Below, piece by piece: positions 44,601 through 52,607 of a stretch of DNA of 64,000 nt; within the stretch, counting starts at the first letter, position 1, and each line of letters starts with the position of its first letter. The stretch comes from Streptomyces sp. M41(2017). GTDB lineage: Bacteria; Actinomycetota; Actinomycetes; Streptomycetales; Streptomycetaceae. The notes below the pieces were generated by a model. The model saw nothing but the letters and a program-made list of their open reading frames with translations. It did not search any database and was not told the origin of the DNA. The DNA lies in NCBI RefSeq assembly GCF_002078175.1, contig NZ_MWFK01000002.1:1860001-1924000 (forward strand), given 5' to 3'. The translations under genes were made by a program, and so were the position numbers.

Positions 44601-45205
44601 TCGTCGGGCGGACGACCCAGGTGTGGTCGGGCTGGCAGCAGCGCGGCGCGTTCGAGCCGGGGTCGCCCTGGCTGCTGCGCTTCTTCGACCGCGTCAAGTG
44701 GTATCCGGTCGGGGCGGACGAACTCCTGGAGCTGCGGGCCGACATCATCTCCGGCCGCTTCGTGCCGCGGATCGAGGAGGGCACCTTCTCCCTGGCCGCG
44801 TACGAGTCCTTCCTCGTCGAGAACGCGGCGTCCATAGCGGAGTTCCGGTCCCGGCAGGGCGGCGCCTTCTCGGCGGAGCGCGACGCCTGGGAGGCGGCCG
44901 GCGAGTTCACCCGCGCGGAGGCCGCGACGGCACCGGCGTCCCCGGCCGCCGACCTCAGCGTGCCCGTGGGCGGTCGTCTGGTCGAGGCGGAGTTCGCCGC
45001 GTCCGTCTGGCAGGTGAACGTGGAGCCGGGCGCCCGCGTGACGGCGGGGCAGCCGCTCCTCGCCCTGGAGGCCATGAAGATGGAGTCGAGGGTGCCCGCG
45101 CCGACGGACGCGGTCGTCGAGCGGATCCTCGTCTCACCGGGCGACCAGGTCGAGGCCGGCACGGCGCTGCTCGTCCTGGCACCGGCAACGCCCCCGGCCG
45201 CCTGA
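41678..45205 (+). CDS. Biotin-dependent urea/guanidine carboxylase
   Basis: Large biotin enzyme of 1175 residues. Biotin carboxylase (1 to about 450; ANRGEIAVRII, KATGGGGGIGMSA and FLEVNTRLQVEHPVTEE) is followed by the KipA-like AHS2 domain (about 455-760; GGTLTTVQDWPGRTGYWQVG). Then come the KipI-like AHS1 domain (about 765-990), a linker, and a C-terminal BCCP domain with the biotinyl Lys1134 in LEAMKMESR. Family annotation is urea carboxylase. The presence of two DUF1989 partners makes guanidine carboxylase more likely. It carboxylates its substrate with ATP and bicarbonate in the cytosol. The frame extends further upstream, but the ATG at 41678 (ATGA overlap) is certain. Confidence 0.95.
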   Translation: MTFDTLLVANRGEIAVRIIRSARELGLRTVAVYSDADRAAPHVRLADEAVRLGPAPAKESYLDADLVLKAAKDTGAGAIHPGYGFLSEDAAFARRCEDAGIVFVGPTPEQLELFGAKHTARAAALAAGVPLAPGTDLLAGLPEAREAAGRIGYPVMLKATGGGGGIGMSACRSDTELAEAWERVQRVAAASFSSSGVFLERLVEDARHIEVQVFGDGLGRVVTLGDRDCSLQRRNQKVLEEAPAPGLPEAVRTRLATAARELCASVDYRSAGTVEFVYDAAREEAYFLEVNTRLQVEHPVTEEIYGVDLVGWMLRLARGESSVVRDPGTPRGHAVEARLYAEDPSREHRPSAGLLTRVEFPGGVRVDGWIEAGTEVTTSYDPMLAKVVAYGTDRAHALERLDEALARTRVDGIETNLGLVRAALAEPAFRRAAHSTATLAAVSDPTPRIEVVSGGTLTTVQDWPGRTGYWQVGVPPCGPMDDLSFRLGNRALGNTEGAPGLECTLQGPALRFTRTTTVCVTGAPAPVTVDGTEVGRWEPVTVPAGSVLEIGAPTGHGLRTYVLFAGGGLDVPAFLGSAATFTLGRFGGHGGRALRTGDVLHGGTVTGAGTPVAPGDRPVFTDVWRIGALEGPHAAPEFFTEDDIEDFYAADWKVHFNSARTGVRLVGPKPRWARSDGGEAGLHPSNIHDTPYSVGAVDYTGDMPVLLGPDGPSLGGFVCPATVVSTERWKLGQLRPGDTVRFGPLADDGSPRPAIVDGGVLARDGDVTYRRSGDDNLLVEFGPMQLDLALRMRVHALMEAVAEAGLDGVADLTPGIRSLQIRTDPARLPQRQLLEAVRETVRALPPSDQLVVPSRTVHLPLSWDDPATREAIARYMAGVRDDAPWCPWNIEFIRRVNGLDSVDDVYRTVFDAEYLVLGLGDVYLGAPVATPLDPRHRLVTTKYNPARTWTAENSVGIGGAYLCVYGMEGPGGYQFVGRTTQVWSGWQQRGAFEPGSPWLLRFFDRVKWYPVGADELLELRADIISGRFVPRIEEGTFSLAAYESFLVENAASIAEFRSRQGGAFSAERDAWEAAGEFTRAEAATAPASPAADLSVPVGGRLVEAEFAASVWQVNVEPGARVTAGQPLLALEAMKMESRVPAPTDAVVERILVSPGDQVEAGTALLVLAPATPPAA

Positions 45206-45310
45206 GGCCCGAACCGCCGCACACATCCTGCCCGACCCCTGTCCACCCCGGGTCCCCGGGGCCGCCGCGGCCCCGGGGACCGTGGCCCTCAGCCCGCACA
45301 AGGAGTTCCG

Positions 45311-47002
45311 ATGTCCGCTCTCGTCCGAGTCCGCGCGGCCCTCGCCCGGATCGAGGCAGTCGACCGGCCCGAGGTCTGGATCGCCCTGCGCCCTCGGCCC
45401 GAGGTCGAGGAGGAGGCCCGGGCCGTGGACGCCCGCGTCGCCGCGGGCGAGCGCCTCCCGCTCGCGGGCAGGGTCTTCGCCGCCAAGGGCAACATCGACG
45501 TGGCGGGTCTGCCGACCACCGCGGGCTGTCCGTCCTACGCCTACACGCCGGGGACCGACGCCCCCGCGGTCGGACGGCTCCGGGCGGCCGGCGCCGTCCC
45601 CCTCGGGACCACGAACCTCGACCAGTTCGCCACCGGCCTGGTCGGCACCCGCTCCCCCTACGGCGCGGTCCGGGGCGCCCTGGACCCGACTCTGATCAGC
45701 GGCGGCTCCAGCTCGGGATCGGCGGTCGCGGTCGCCCTCGGCATCGTCGACCTCGCGCTCGGCACGGACACCGCGGGCTCCGGCCGCGTCCCCGCCGCGT
45801 TCAACGGCATCGTCGGGCTGAAGCCGACCCGTGGCCTGGTCCCCACGACGGGCGTCGTCCCGGCCTGCGCGTCCCTGGACTGTGTGACCGTGTTCGCCCG
45901 GACCCTCCCCGAGGCCGAACAGGCCCTCGCCCACCTCGCCTCCCCCTCCGCCCGCGCGCTGCCGCCCCTCGCACAGCGCGCGCCGGGCCCCTGGCGCGTC
46001 GCGGTGCCGCCGACGGCGCAGCTCGGCGAGCTGGACGAGGGATGGGCAGAGGCCTACGAGGAGGCCGTCGAGCGACTCGTGGCCGCCGGGGCCGAGGTGC
46101 GCACCCTCGACCTCACCCCGTTCACCGAGGCCGCCGCGATGCTCTACGACGGCGCGTTCGTCGCCGAGCGCTACACGGCGGTGGGGAGCTTTGTCGACAC
46201 ATTGATGGCCGAGGGTGGCTCCGGCCTCGACCCGACCGTCGCCGGCATCGTCTCCCGCGCCCGCGACATCCCGGCCCACCGGCTCTACACGGACCAGGAA
46301 CGGCTGGCCGGCCTGCGGACTCGCGCACTCGCCGAACTGGGCGACGCCGACGCCCTGTTGCTGCCGACCGCGCCCGGCCATCCCACGCTCGCCGAGGTCG
46401 CCGCCGACCCGCTCGGCAGCAACGCGCGGCTGGGCCGGTTCACCAACTCCACGAACCTCTTCGACCTGGCGGCCGTCGCGGTACCGGCCGGCCGCACGCC
46501 GGCGGGGCTCCCGTTCGGCGTGATGCTGATCGGCCCCGCCTTCACCGACGAACGGCTCGCGCGGATCGCCCGGTCCCTGGAACCGGAGACCCGCCTCGCC
46601 GTGGTGGGAGCGCATCTGTCCGGCCAGCCGCTCAACCCGCACCTGCTGTCGCTGGGCGCACGCCTCGACCGCACGACCACGACCGCGCCGGAGTACCGGC
46701 TGCACGCCCTGGCCACCACTCCGCCGAAGCCGGGGCTCGTCCACGTCGGCGAGGGCGGTGCCGCCGTGGAGACGGAGGTGTGGTCCCTCCCGGCGGAGGG
46801 ACTCGGGCGCCTGCTCGCGGCGCTTCCCCGGCCGATGACCCTGGGCAGCGTCGAACTGGCCGACGGCGGCCACGTCACCGGCTTCCTGTGCGAGCCCGGC
46901 GCGCTGGAGGGCGCGCCCGACATCACCGCGTACGGCGGATGGCGCGCCTATGTGAGCCGGACGGACGCGGACGCGCGGGCGGCCGGTCCCCGGACGACCT
47001 GA
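45311..47002 (+). CDS. Allophanate hydrolase
   Basis: Amidase-signature enzyme of 563 residues that hydrolyses allophanate to ammonia and CO2. The catalytic triad is visible: Lys59 in AAKGNIDVAG, cis-Ser133 in SGGSSSGSAVAV, nucleophile Ser157 in TDTAGSGRVPAA. The C-terminal allophanate hydrolase domain (from about residue 460, EYRLHALATTPPKPGLVHVGEGG) is complete. The ATG at 45311 follows AAGGAG. Last gene of the operon, with a 105-bp gap after the carboxylase. Confidence 0.94.
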   Translation: MSALVRVRAALARIEAVDRPEVWIALRPRPEVEEEARAVDARVAAGERLPLAGRVFAAKGNIDVAGLPTTAGCPSYAYTPGTDAPAVGRLRAAGAVPLGTTNLDQFATGLVGTRSPYGAVRGALDPTLISGGSSSGSAVAVALGIVDLALGTDTAGSGRVPAAFNGIVGLKPTRGLVPTTGVVPACASLDCVTVFARTLPEAEQALAHLASPSARALPPLAQRAPGPWRVAVPPTAQLGELDEGWAEAYEEAVERLVAAGAEVRTLDLTPFTEAAAMLYDGAFVAERYTAVGSFVDTLMAEGGSGLDPTVAGIVSRARDIPAHRLYTDQERLAGLRTRALAELGDADALLLPTAPGHPTLAEVAADPLGSNARLGRFTNSTNLFDLAAVAVPAGRTPAGLPFGVMLIGPAFTDERLARIARSLEPETRLAVVGAHLSGQPLNPHLLSLGARLDRTTTTAPEYRLHALATTPPKPGLVHVGEGGAAVETEVWSLPAEGLGRLLAALPRPMTLGSVELADGGHVTGFLCEPGALEGAPDITAYGGWRAYVSRTDADARAAGPRTT

Positions 47003-47018
47003 TCCGCGGTACGGGAAA

Positions 47019-47051
47019 GGTCCGGCGGCCGCGGGACGCGACCGCCGGACC
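47019..47051. terminator. Bidirectional hairpin terminator
   Basis: 10-bp perfect stem (GGTCCGGCGG with CCGCCGGACC) lies between the convergent allophanate hydrolase and helicase genes. Confidence 0.7.
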
Positions 47052-47062
47052 CGGGAGCATCC

Positions 47063-49879
47063 TCAGCCCACCGACGAGTACGCGACCACTCCGCGCAGCA
47101 GGCCGTCGACCGCCTTGCGCGCGTTCTTCGCGACCGTCGAGTTCCCGCCGCCCGAGACGGGGGCGGCGGCCGCGATCTGGCCGAGCACGTCGATGACCTG
47201 CTTGCACCAGCGCACGAAGTCGCCCGCGGGCATCTCCGCCTCGCGAAGCACCTCGTCGAGGCCCTTGCCGGACGCCCACTCGTGGGCCGCCCAGGCGAAG
47301 CCGAGATCCGGCTCGCGCTGGCCGACACCCTCGGTCTGGCTGATCCCGAAGTCCTCCTCCAGCGCGTCGAGACGGCCCCAGATGCGGACCATCTCACCGA
47401 GTGCGGCCTTGGCCTGGCCGGACGGGACCTTCGGCGCCATCGCGTCGTCGGCGACCCGAGACTCGTACACCAACGCCGAGACGCAGGCGGCCAGTTCGGC
47501 GGGGCTCAGACCGTCCCAGACGCCGGCGCGCAGGCATTCGCTGGCCAGCAGGTCGAGTTCGCCGTAGAGCCGGGCGAGCCGCTTGCCGTGCTCGGTGACC
47601 TCGTCACCGCGCAGGTAGTCCAGCTCGGTGAGCAGCGCGACGATCCGGTCGAAGGTACGGGCGATGGTGTTCGTCCGGCCCTCGATCCGGCGCTCCAGCT
47701 GCGAGGTGTCGCGCTGCAGCCGGTGGTAGCGCTCGGCCCAACGGGCGTGGTCCTCGCGGTCGTTGCACCCGTGGCAGGGGTGCGCGCGGATCGCCGTGCG
47801 GAGCCGGGCGATCTCCCGGTCGTCGGCCGCCTCGGCGCGCTTCTTGCGGTGCCGGTCCGGGACGATGTGCCCGGCCTTGGTGCGCAGCGCGGACGCCAGG
47901 TCACGACGGGACTGCGGCGAGCGCGCGTTGAACGACTTGGGGATCCGCATGCGGTCCAGGGCCTCGACCGGCACGGGGAAGTCCATCGAGGCGAGCCGCT
48001 TGACCTGACGCTCGGCGGTGAGGACCAACGGGCGCGGGCCGTCGTGCTGTTCGAAGCCCCGGTGGCCGTTCGACCGGCCCGCGGGCAGTCCGGGGTCGAG
48101 GACCAGCGCGAGCCCGGCGTATTTCCCCGTCGGCACGTGGATCACGTCGCCCGGCTTCAGCTTCTCCAGGGCGACGGCGGCCTCCGCGCGGCGCAGGGAG
48201 ACACCCTGCCGGGCCAGCTCGCTCTCACGGTCCTTGAGCTGGCGGCGCAGCGCCATGTACTCGTCGAAGTCCCCGAGGTGGCAGGTCATGGACTCCTTGT
48301 AGCCCTCGAGACCCTCCTCGTTGCGCTGCACCTGCCGGGAGATCCCGACGACCGACTTGTCGGCCTGGAACTGCGCGAAGGACGTCTCCAGCAGCTCGCG
48401 CGAGCGGTGCCGCCCGAACTGCTCCACCAGGTTCACCGCCATGTTGTACGACGGCTTGAAGCTGGAGCGCAGCGGATACGTGCGGGTGCCCGCGAGGCCG
48501 GCGAGGTGCTCGGGACTGAACCCGCGCTGCCACAGCACGACCGCGTGGCCCTCGACGTCGATGCCCCGGCGTCCGGCGCGGCCGGTGAGCTGCGTGTACT
48601 CGCCGGGGGTGATGTCGGCGTGCTGCTCGCCGTTCCACTTGACGAGCTTCTCCAGCACGACCGAGCGGGCGGGCATGTTGATGCCGAGCGCGAGGGTCTC
48701 CGTCGCGAAGACGGCCTTCACCAGGCCGCGGACGAAGAGTTCCTCGACGACCTCCTTGAAGGTGGGGAGCATGCCCGCGTGGTGGGCGGCGATGCCGCGC
48801 TCCAGGCCCTCCAGCCATTCGTAGTAGCCGAGGACGTGGAGGTCCTCGTCCGGGATGGAGGCGGTGCGCTCCTCGACGATCTCACGGACCCGTGCCCGCG
48901 CCGCGTCGTCGTTCAGCCGAAGGCCCGCGTGCAGGCACTGCTGGACGGCGGCCTCGCAGGCCGCGCGGCTGAAGATGAAGGTGATGGCGGGGAGCAGGCC
49001 CTCGGAGTCGAGCCGCTCGATGACCTCGGGGCGGCCCGGGGTCCAGATCCGCGAGCGCTGTCGGCGCTCCCGCTCCCGGTCGGCCTCGCGCATCGCCCGG
49101 CCGCGCTTGCGGTCCTGGTACGACGGGCGGCTGGCCTCCATGCGCGCCATGCGCGTGAGGTCGGGGTTGACGGCCTTCTTCTGGCCCTCGCCCTCCTCGA
49201 AGAGGTCGTACATCCGGCGCCCGGCCAGCACGTGCTGGAACAGCGGGACGGGCCGGTGCTCGGAGACGATCACCTGGGTGTCGCCGCGGACGGTGTCCAG
49301 CCAGTCGCCGAACTCCTCCGCGTTCGACACGGTCGCCGAGAGCGACACCAAGGTCACCGACTCGGGGAGGTGGATGATCACTTCCTCCCAGACGGCGCCC
49401 CGGAAGCGGTCGGAGAGGTAGTGCACCTCGTCCATCACCACGTACCCGAGGCCGAGGAGGGTCTGCGATCCCGCGTACAGCATGTTCCGAAGGACCTCGG
49501 TGGTCATGACCACCACCGGTGCCTCGGAGTTGACGCTGTTGTCACCGGTGAGGAGGCCGACCTTGTCCGCGCCGTAGCGACGGCACAGGTCGGCGTACTT
49601 CTGGTTGGAGAGCGCCTTGATCGGCGTGGTGTAGAAGCACTTCTTGCCCTGCTGGAGGGCGAGGTGGACGGCGAACTCGCCGACGATCGTCTTGCCCGAG
49701 CCGGTGGGCGCCGCCACCAGCACCCCCTTGCCCGCCTCAAGCGCCTGGCAGGCCTCGATCTGGAAGGGGTCGAGACCGAAGTCGTACATCTCGCGGAAGG
49801 GTGCGAGTGCGGTGGCCTGCTCGACAGCGCGCCTGCGTGCTGCCGCGTACCGCTCGGCCGGTGAGAGGTCCTCTGTCAT
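47063..49879 (-). CDS. Mtr4/Ski2-like DEVH-box RNA helicase (HelY type)
   Basis: Superfamily 2 helicase of 938 residues. Q/I motifs: LDPFQIEACQALEAGKGVLVAAPTG with Walker A APTGSGKT. Motif II is DEVH (VVMDEVHYLSDRFRG). Motif III is SLSATV, and motif VI QLTGRAGRRG. The C-terminal part has a DSHCT-like domain (about 760-938; ECLRAGVWDGLSPAELAACVSALVYE). Four cysteines (CHGCNDREDH region) are present. It is conserved in actinobacteria beside the tat and paf genes; RNA or DNA processing is likely. Start ATG at 49879; an earlier ATG at 49912 is possible. Last gene of a minus-strand run from tatC. Confidence 0.93.
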   Translation of the reverse strand: MTEDLSPAERYAAARRRAVEQATALAPFREMYDFGLDPFQIEACQALEAGKGVLVAAPTGSGKTIVGEFAVHLALQQGKKCFYTTPIKALSNQKYADLCRRYGADKVGLLTGDNSVNSEAPVVVMTTEVLRNMLYAGSQTLLGLGYVVMDEVHYLSDRFRGAVWEEVIIHLPESVTLVSLSATVSNAEEFGDWLDTVRGDTQVIVSEHRPVPLFQHVLAGRRMYDLFEEGEGQKKAVNPDLTRMARMEASRPSYQDRKRGRAMREADRERERRQRSRIWTPGRPEVIERLDSEGLLPAITFIFSRAACEAAVQQCLHAGLRLNDDAARARVREIVEERTASIPDEDLHVLGYYEWLEGLERGIAAHHAGMLPTFKEVVEELFVRGLVKAVFATETLALGINMPARSVVLEKLVKWNGEQHADITPGEYTQLTGRAGRRGIDVEGHAVVLWQRGFSPEHLAGLAGTRTYPLRSSFKPSYNMAVNLVEQFGRHRSRELLETSFAQFQADKSVVGISRQVQRNEEGLEGYKESMTCHLGDFDEYMALRRQLKDRESELARQGVSLRRAEAAVALEKLKPGDVIHVPTGKYAGLALVLDPGLPAGRSNGHRGFEQHDGPRPLVLTAERQVKRLASMDFPVPVEALDRMRIPKSFNARSPQSRRDLASALRTKAGHIVPDRHRKKRAEAADDREIARLRTAIRAHPCHGCNDREDHARWAERYHRLQRDTSQLERRIEGRTNTIARTFDRIVALLTELDYLRGDEVTEHGKRLARLYGELDLLASECLRAGVWDGLSPAELAACVSALVYESRVADDAMAPKVPSGQAKAALGEMVRIWGRLDALEEDFGISQTEGVGQREPDLGFAWAAHEWASGKGLDEVLREAEMPAGDFVRWCKQVIDVLGQIAAAAPVSGGGNSTVAKNARKAVDGLLRGVVAYSSVG

Positions 49880-49964
49880 CGTGCTTTCGAGACTACCGGG
49901 AGCCACTGACATGGGGACGATCATTATCCGGATCGGATCCTGTGAAACCTCGGATCCCCGCAGC

Positions 49965-50855
49965 TCAGGGAAGTGCGACGCGCACGGCCCCGGGTATGCA
50001 CTCCGCGGTCAGCGGCAGCGCGCCCAGCGGCTCGCCGTCCGCGTACCCGGTGACTCCCTGGGCGACGAGCTCGACGCGGGCGGCCCGGTGCACGGTGACC
50101 ACGGGATGGTCGACGTGGGTGCCGCGGTAGACCTTCGGGAACACCGTGAGCAGCGTGGCACGGCCGCAGTTCCCGACCACGGTGACGTCGAACAGCCCGT
50201 CGCCGAGATCGGCGCCGGGGCAGATCCTCATGCCGCCGCCGTACGAGGATCCGTTGCCGACGGCCACGAGGGTCGCCTCGATCTCGCGGGTCTCGCCGCC
50301 GTCGAGGGTCAGGCGGTACGCGAAGGGACGGAAGGCCGCCAGTTCGGCGAGCATGGCGAGGTCGTACCTGAACCGCCCGACCGGCAGCCGCATGCGGTTG
50401 CCCCGGTCGTTGACCCGGGAGTCGAAGCCGGAGGCGAGGACGGTGCCGAACCAGGTGCCGTCGACGCGCCCGAGGTCGACGGCGCGCAGCCGGTCCTCCT
50501 TGAGCGCGTCGGCCGTCAGGCGCGCCGCGGCGGCCGGGGCGTTGAGCGGCAGGCCCAGGGCGCGCGCGAAGTCGTTCCCGGTGCCGACGGGGACCAGACC
50601 GAACGGCGTGCCGGTGCCGGCCACGGCCTGGAGCGCGAGGTTCGCCATGCCGTCCCCGCCGACGGCCACCAGCGCCCCGGTCCCGTCCGCGACGGCGGCC
50701 CGCGCACGGGCGAGGCCGTCCGCGGCGTCCTCGCCCCGCAGGATCCGTACGGAGAACCCGGCGGCCCGGAACGCGGAAGCGGCCGGCTGCGCCGCGTGGG
50801 CGCCCCGGCCGCGGCCCGCGGTGGGGTTGACGAAGAGGGTGATCTCGCTGGTCAC
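49965..50855 (-). CDS. Diacylglycerol/lipid kinase family protein
   Basis: Cytosolic lipid kinase-fold protein of 296 residues. Visible motifs are FVNPTAGRGRG (nucleotide-binding), VAVGGDGMANLALQ (GGDGT-type loop, here GGDGM) and VGTGNDFARALGLPL. The C-terminal domain contains VVGNCGRATLLTVF and YADGEPLGALPLT. The family phosphorylates diacylglycerol, ceramide or sphingosine-like lipids; the exact lipid is unknown. GTG start at 50855, 29 bp after tatC. Confidence 0.92.
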   Translation of the reverse strand: MTSEITLFVNPTAGRGRGAHAAQPAASAFRAAGFSVRILRGEDAADGLARARAAVADGTGALVAVGGDGMANLALQAVAGTGTPFGLVPVGTGNDFARALGLPLNAPAAAARLTADALKEDRLRAVDLGRVDGTWFGTVLASGFDSRVNDRGNRMRLPVGRFRYDLAMLAELAAFRPFAYRLTLDGGETREIEATLVAVGNGSSYGGGMRICPGADLGDGLFDVTVVGNCGRATLLTVFPKVYRGTHVDHPVVTVHRAARVELVAQGVTGYADGEPLGALPLTAECIPGAVRVALP

Positions 50856-50884
50856 AGGCTGACCCTACGAGGTCCGGACCTCCG

Positions 50885-51832
50885 TCAGGTCACGTCGTCA
50901 TAACCGTTGACCCGCTCGGAGGTCGCCTGCTCGGGCAGGGCCCGGCTCGCCGAGACGGGCTCGATCGCGCCGACGTCCTCGGGCGTGAGGTCCAGCTCGG
51001 ACGCCTCGTCGTCGGCCGGTCCCGCCTCGTCGCGCCGACGCTTGCGCCGGTCGTTGAACAGCGAGAAGGCGACCGCGCCGAAGTACAGGATCCAGATCGG
51101 TCCGGCCAGCGCCAGCATGGTCAGCGGGTCGGTACTGGGGGTGGCGACGGCGGCGAAGACCGTGATGCCCATGATCATGCCGCGCCACCAGCCGAGCATG
51201 CGCCGACCGGTGAGGATCCCCGTGAGGTTGAGCATCACCAGGAGCAGCGGCAGCTCGAAGGAAAGGCCGAACACGACCACCATGCGCGTGACGAGGTCGA
51301 GCAGGTCGTCGAGCGGCAGGAGGTTGTCGACGCCCTGCGGAGTGAACTCCATCAGGACCTTCGCCGTGGTGGGGAGCACCTTGTAGGCGAAGAAGGCACC
51401 GCCGAGGAACAGCGGCACGCCGGTTCCGACGAACGCGTACGCGTACTTCTTCTCGTTCTTGTGCAGGCCGGGCGCGACGAACGCCCAGAGCTGGTACAGC
51501 CAGACCGGGGAGGCGAGCACGACGCCCGCCATCAGGGAGACCTTCAGCGCCAGGGTGAACGGTGCGAGCAGGCCGTTGATGGTGATCTGCGCGCACTGGT
51601 GGTTCTTGGGCTGCTTCGCCAGCTCCGCGAACGTCTCCGGGCATCCGACGGAGTCCAGGACCGGCTTGGTGAAGAAGTTGATGATGTCGTTGTAGTAGAA
51701 GGCGGCGACGATCGTCACGAGGACGATGGCCAGCATCGCCTTCGCGAGCCGGTTGCGGAGCTCGCGAAGGTGGTCCGCGAGGGGCATGCGCCCCTCGGGA
51801 TCCTTCTCCATGTTGCGGGCAGGCTTGGGCAA
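50885..51832 (-). CDS. tatC: Twin-arginine translocase subunit TatC
   Basis: Membrane receptor of the Tat protein export system, 315 residues with six helices. EKDPEGRMPLADHLRELRNRL is the conserved N-terminus and binding site for signal peptides. PVWLYQLWAFVAPGLHKNEKK and GLSFELPLLLVML are family motifs. The C-terminal acidic tail (EDVGAIEPVSASRALPEQ) is cytosolic and actinobacteria-specific. TTG at 51832 has an RBS (GAGGATG) and matches the family N-terminus; ATG 51811 is an alternative. It lies between tatA and the lipid kinase. Confidence 0.96.
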   Translation of the reverse strand: MPKPARNMEKDPEGRMPLADHLRELRNRLAKAMLAIVLVTIVAAFYYNDIINFFTKPVLDSVGCPETFAELAKQPKNHQCAQITINGLLAPFTLALKVSLMAGVVLASPVWLYQLWAFVAPGLHKNEKKYAYAFVGTGVPLFLGGAFFAYKVLPTTAKVLMEFTPQGVDNLLPLDDLLDLVTRMVVVFGLSFELPLLLVMLNLTGILTGRRMLGWWRGMIMGITVFAAVATPSTDPLTMLALAGPIWILYFGAVAFSLFNDRRKRRRDEAGPADDEASELDLTPEDVGAIEPVSASRALPEQATSERVNGYDDVT

Positions 51833-51879
51833 CCCACATCCTCATCTCATGCGGCGAGCCGGACGTCGCCGGCCCTGCG

Positions 51880-52164
51880 TCAGCGCTTGGTCGTGTCCGT
51901 CGGTTCGCTGACCGGCCGCGAGCTGGTCACGTCGCCGGGGGCGGCCTGGATGGTGCGCTGCGCCGGGGGCTGCTCGTCGGTGTTCGGCGGGCCGGCCGGG
52001 GCGGGGTTGCTGCCCTCGTCCTTCATCGCCTTCGCCTCGCTCTTGAGGATGCGGGCGGACTTGCCGAGCGACCGCGCCATGTCCGGAAGCTTCTTCGCGC
52101 CGAACAGCAGGATGATGACGACGAGGATGAGAATGATCTCGGGAGCGCCGAGCCTTCCGAACAT
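51880..52164 (-). CDS. tatA: Twin-arginine translocase subunit TatA
   Basis: Tat pore-forming subunit of 94 residues. One short N-terminal helix (APEIILILVVIILLFGAKKLPDMARSLGKSAR), the conserved FG hinge and an amphipathic helix are followed by a Pro/Ser-rich tail. TatA oligomers form the folded-protein channel with TatC. Promoter and repeats upstream at 52206-52254. No tatB gene is beside it; in Streptomyces tatB is elsewhere. Confidence 0.97.
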   Translation of the reverse strand: MFGRLGAPEIILILVVIILLFGAKKLPDMARSLGKSARILKSEAKAMKDEGSNPAPAGPPNTDEQPPAQRTIQAAPGDVTSSRPVSEPTDTTKR

Positions 52165-52205
52165 AAGTCTTTACCTTCTCACCGAGGCTGCATGGTCGGG
52201 GTGCT

Positions 52206-52254
52206 GTCCGAACGGTCGGACTTGTGTCCGATCGTCGTGGTGACAGCGATCGTA
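52206..52254 (-). promoter_or_regulatory. tatA promoter and alternating inverted repeats in the leader
   Basis: A minus-strand -10 TACGAT (plus-strand 52249-52254) has TTGCCC about 19 bp upstream. Downstream of the predicted start, three alternating 6-bp arms occur at exactly 10-bp intervals: GTCCGA (52206-52211), TCGGAC (52216-52221), GTCCGA (52226-52231). The middle arm can pair with either neighbour. Confidence 0.6.
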
Positions 52255-52402
52255 ACGCTCAGGGGTGAACGCGGGGCAATCCCTGTGCGTACTCCCAGTT
52301 CGCGGTCCGCGCCTCGTTATCCGGACCCGCGACCTTGAGCGTACCTGGCCGCAGCATGAAGTTGACAGGGCGAAGTGACTCATTGCGCAACCATGGAACG
52401 AC

Positions 52403-52597
52403 TCATACCGCATCCATGGAGCGCGCGGCCCCCTCCGCGGCCTGTTCCAGGTCAGCGGCGGCGCGGTCGATGCGGCGCGCCGCCTCGGTGACCTGCTTCC
52501 CGAGACGCTCCGCTTCCAGGAAGACACGGACGGCGAGCACGCCGAGCACGGTGATGCCCAGGAAGCCCACAGCGATGGCAAACATCGGCCAGAACAT
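52403..52597 (-). CDS. Small single-pass membrane protein of unknown function
   Basis: Protein of 64 residues. An N-terminal transmembrane helix (MFAIAVGFLGITVLGVLAVRVF) is followed by an amphipathic, probably coiled-coil helix (AERLGKQVTEAARRIDRAAADLEQAAEGAARSM). The ATG at 52597 begins the natural protein. Conserved beside tatA in Streptomyces by arrangement. No enzymatic motif; it may be a membrane scaffold. Confidence 0.65.
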   Translation of the reverse strand: MFWPMFAIAVGFLGITVLGVLAVRVFLEAERLGKQVTEAARRIDRAAADLEQAAEGAARSMDAV

Positions 52598-52607
52598 GAC
52601 GACGACC

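Noticed and set aside
43183..47196. 1337-codon plus-strand frame across the carboxylase and hydrolase
   Set aside because: A Gly/Arg/Pro-rich shadow frame of two real genes.
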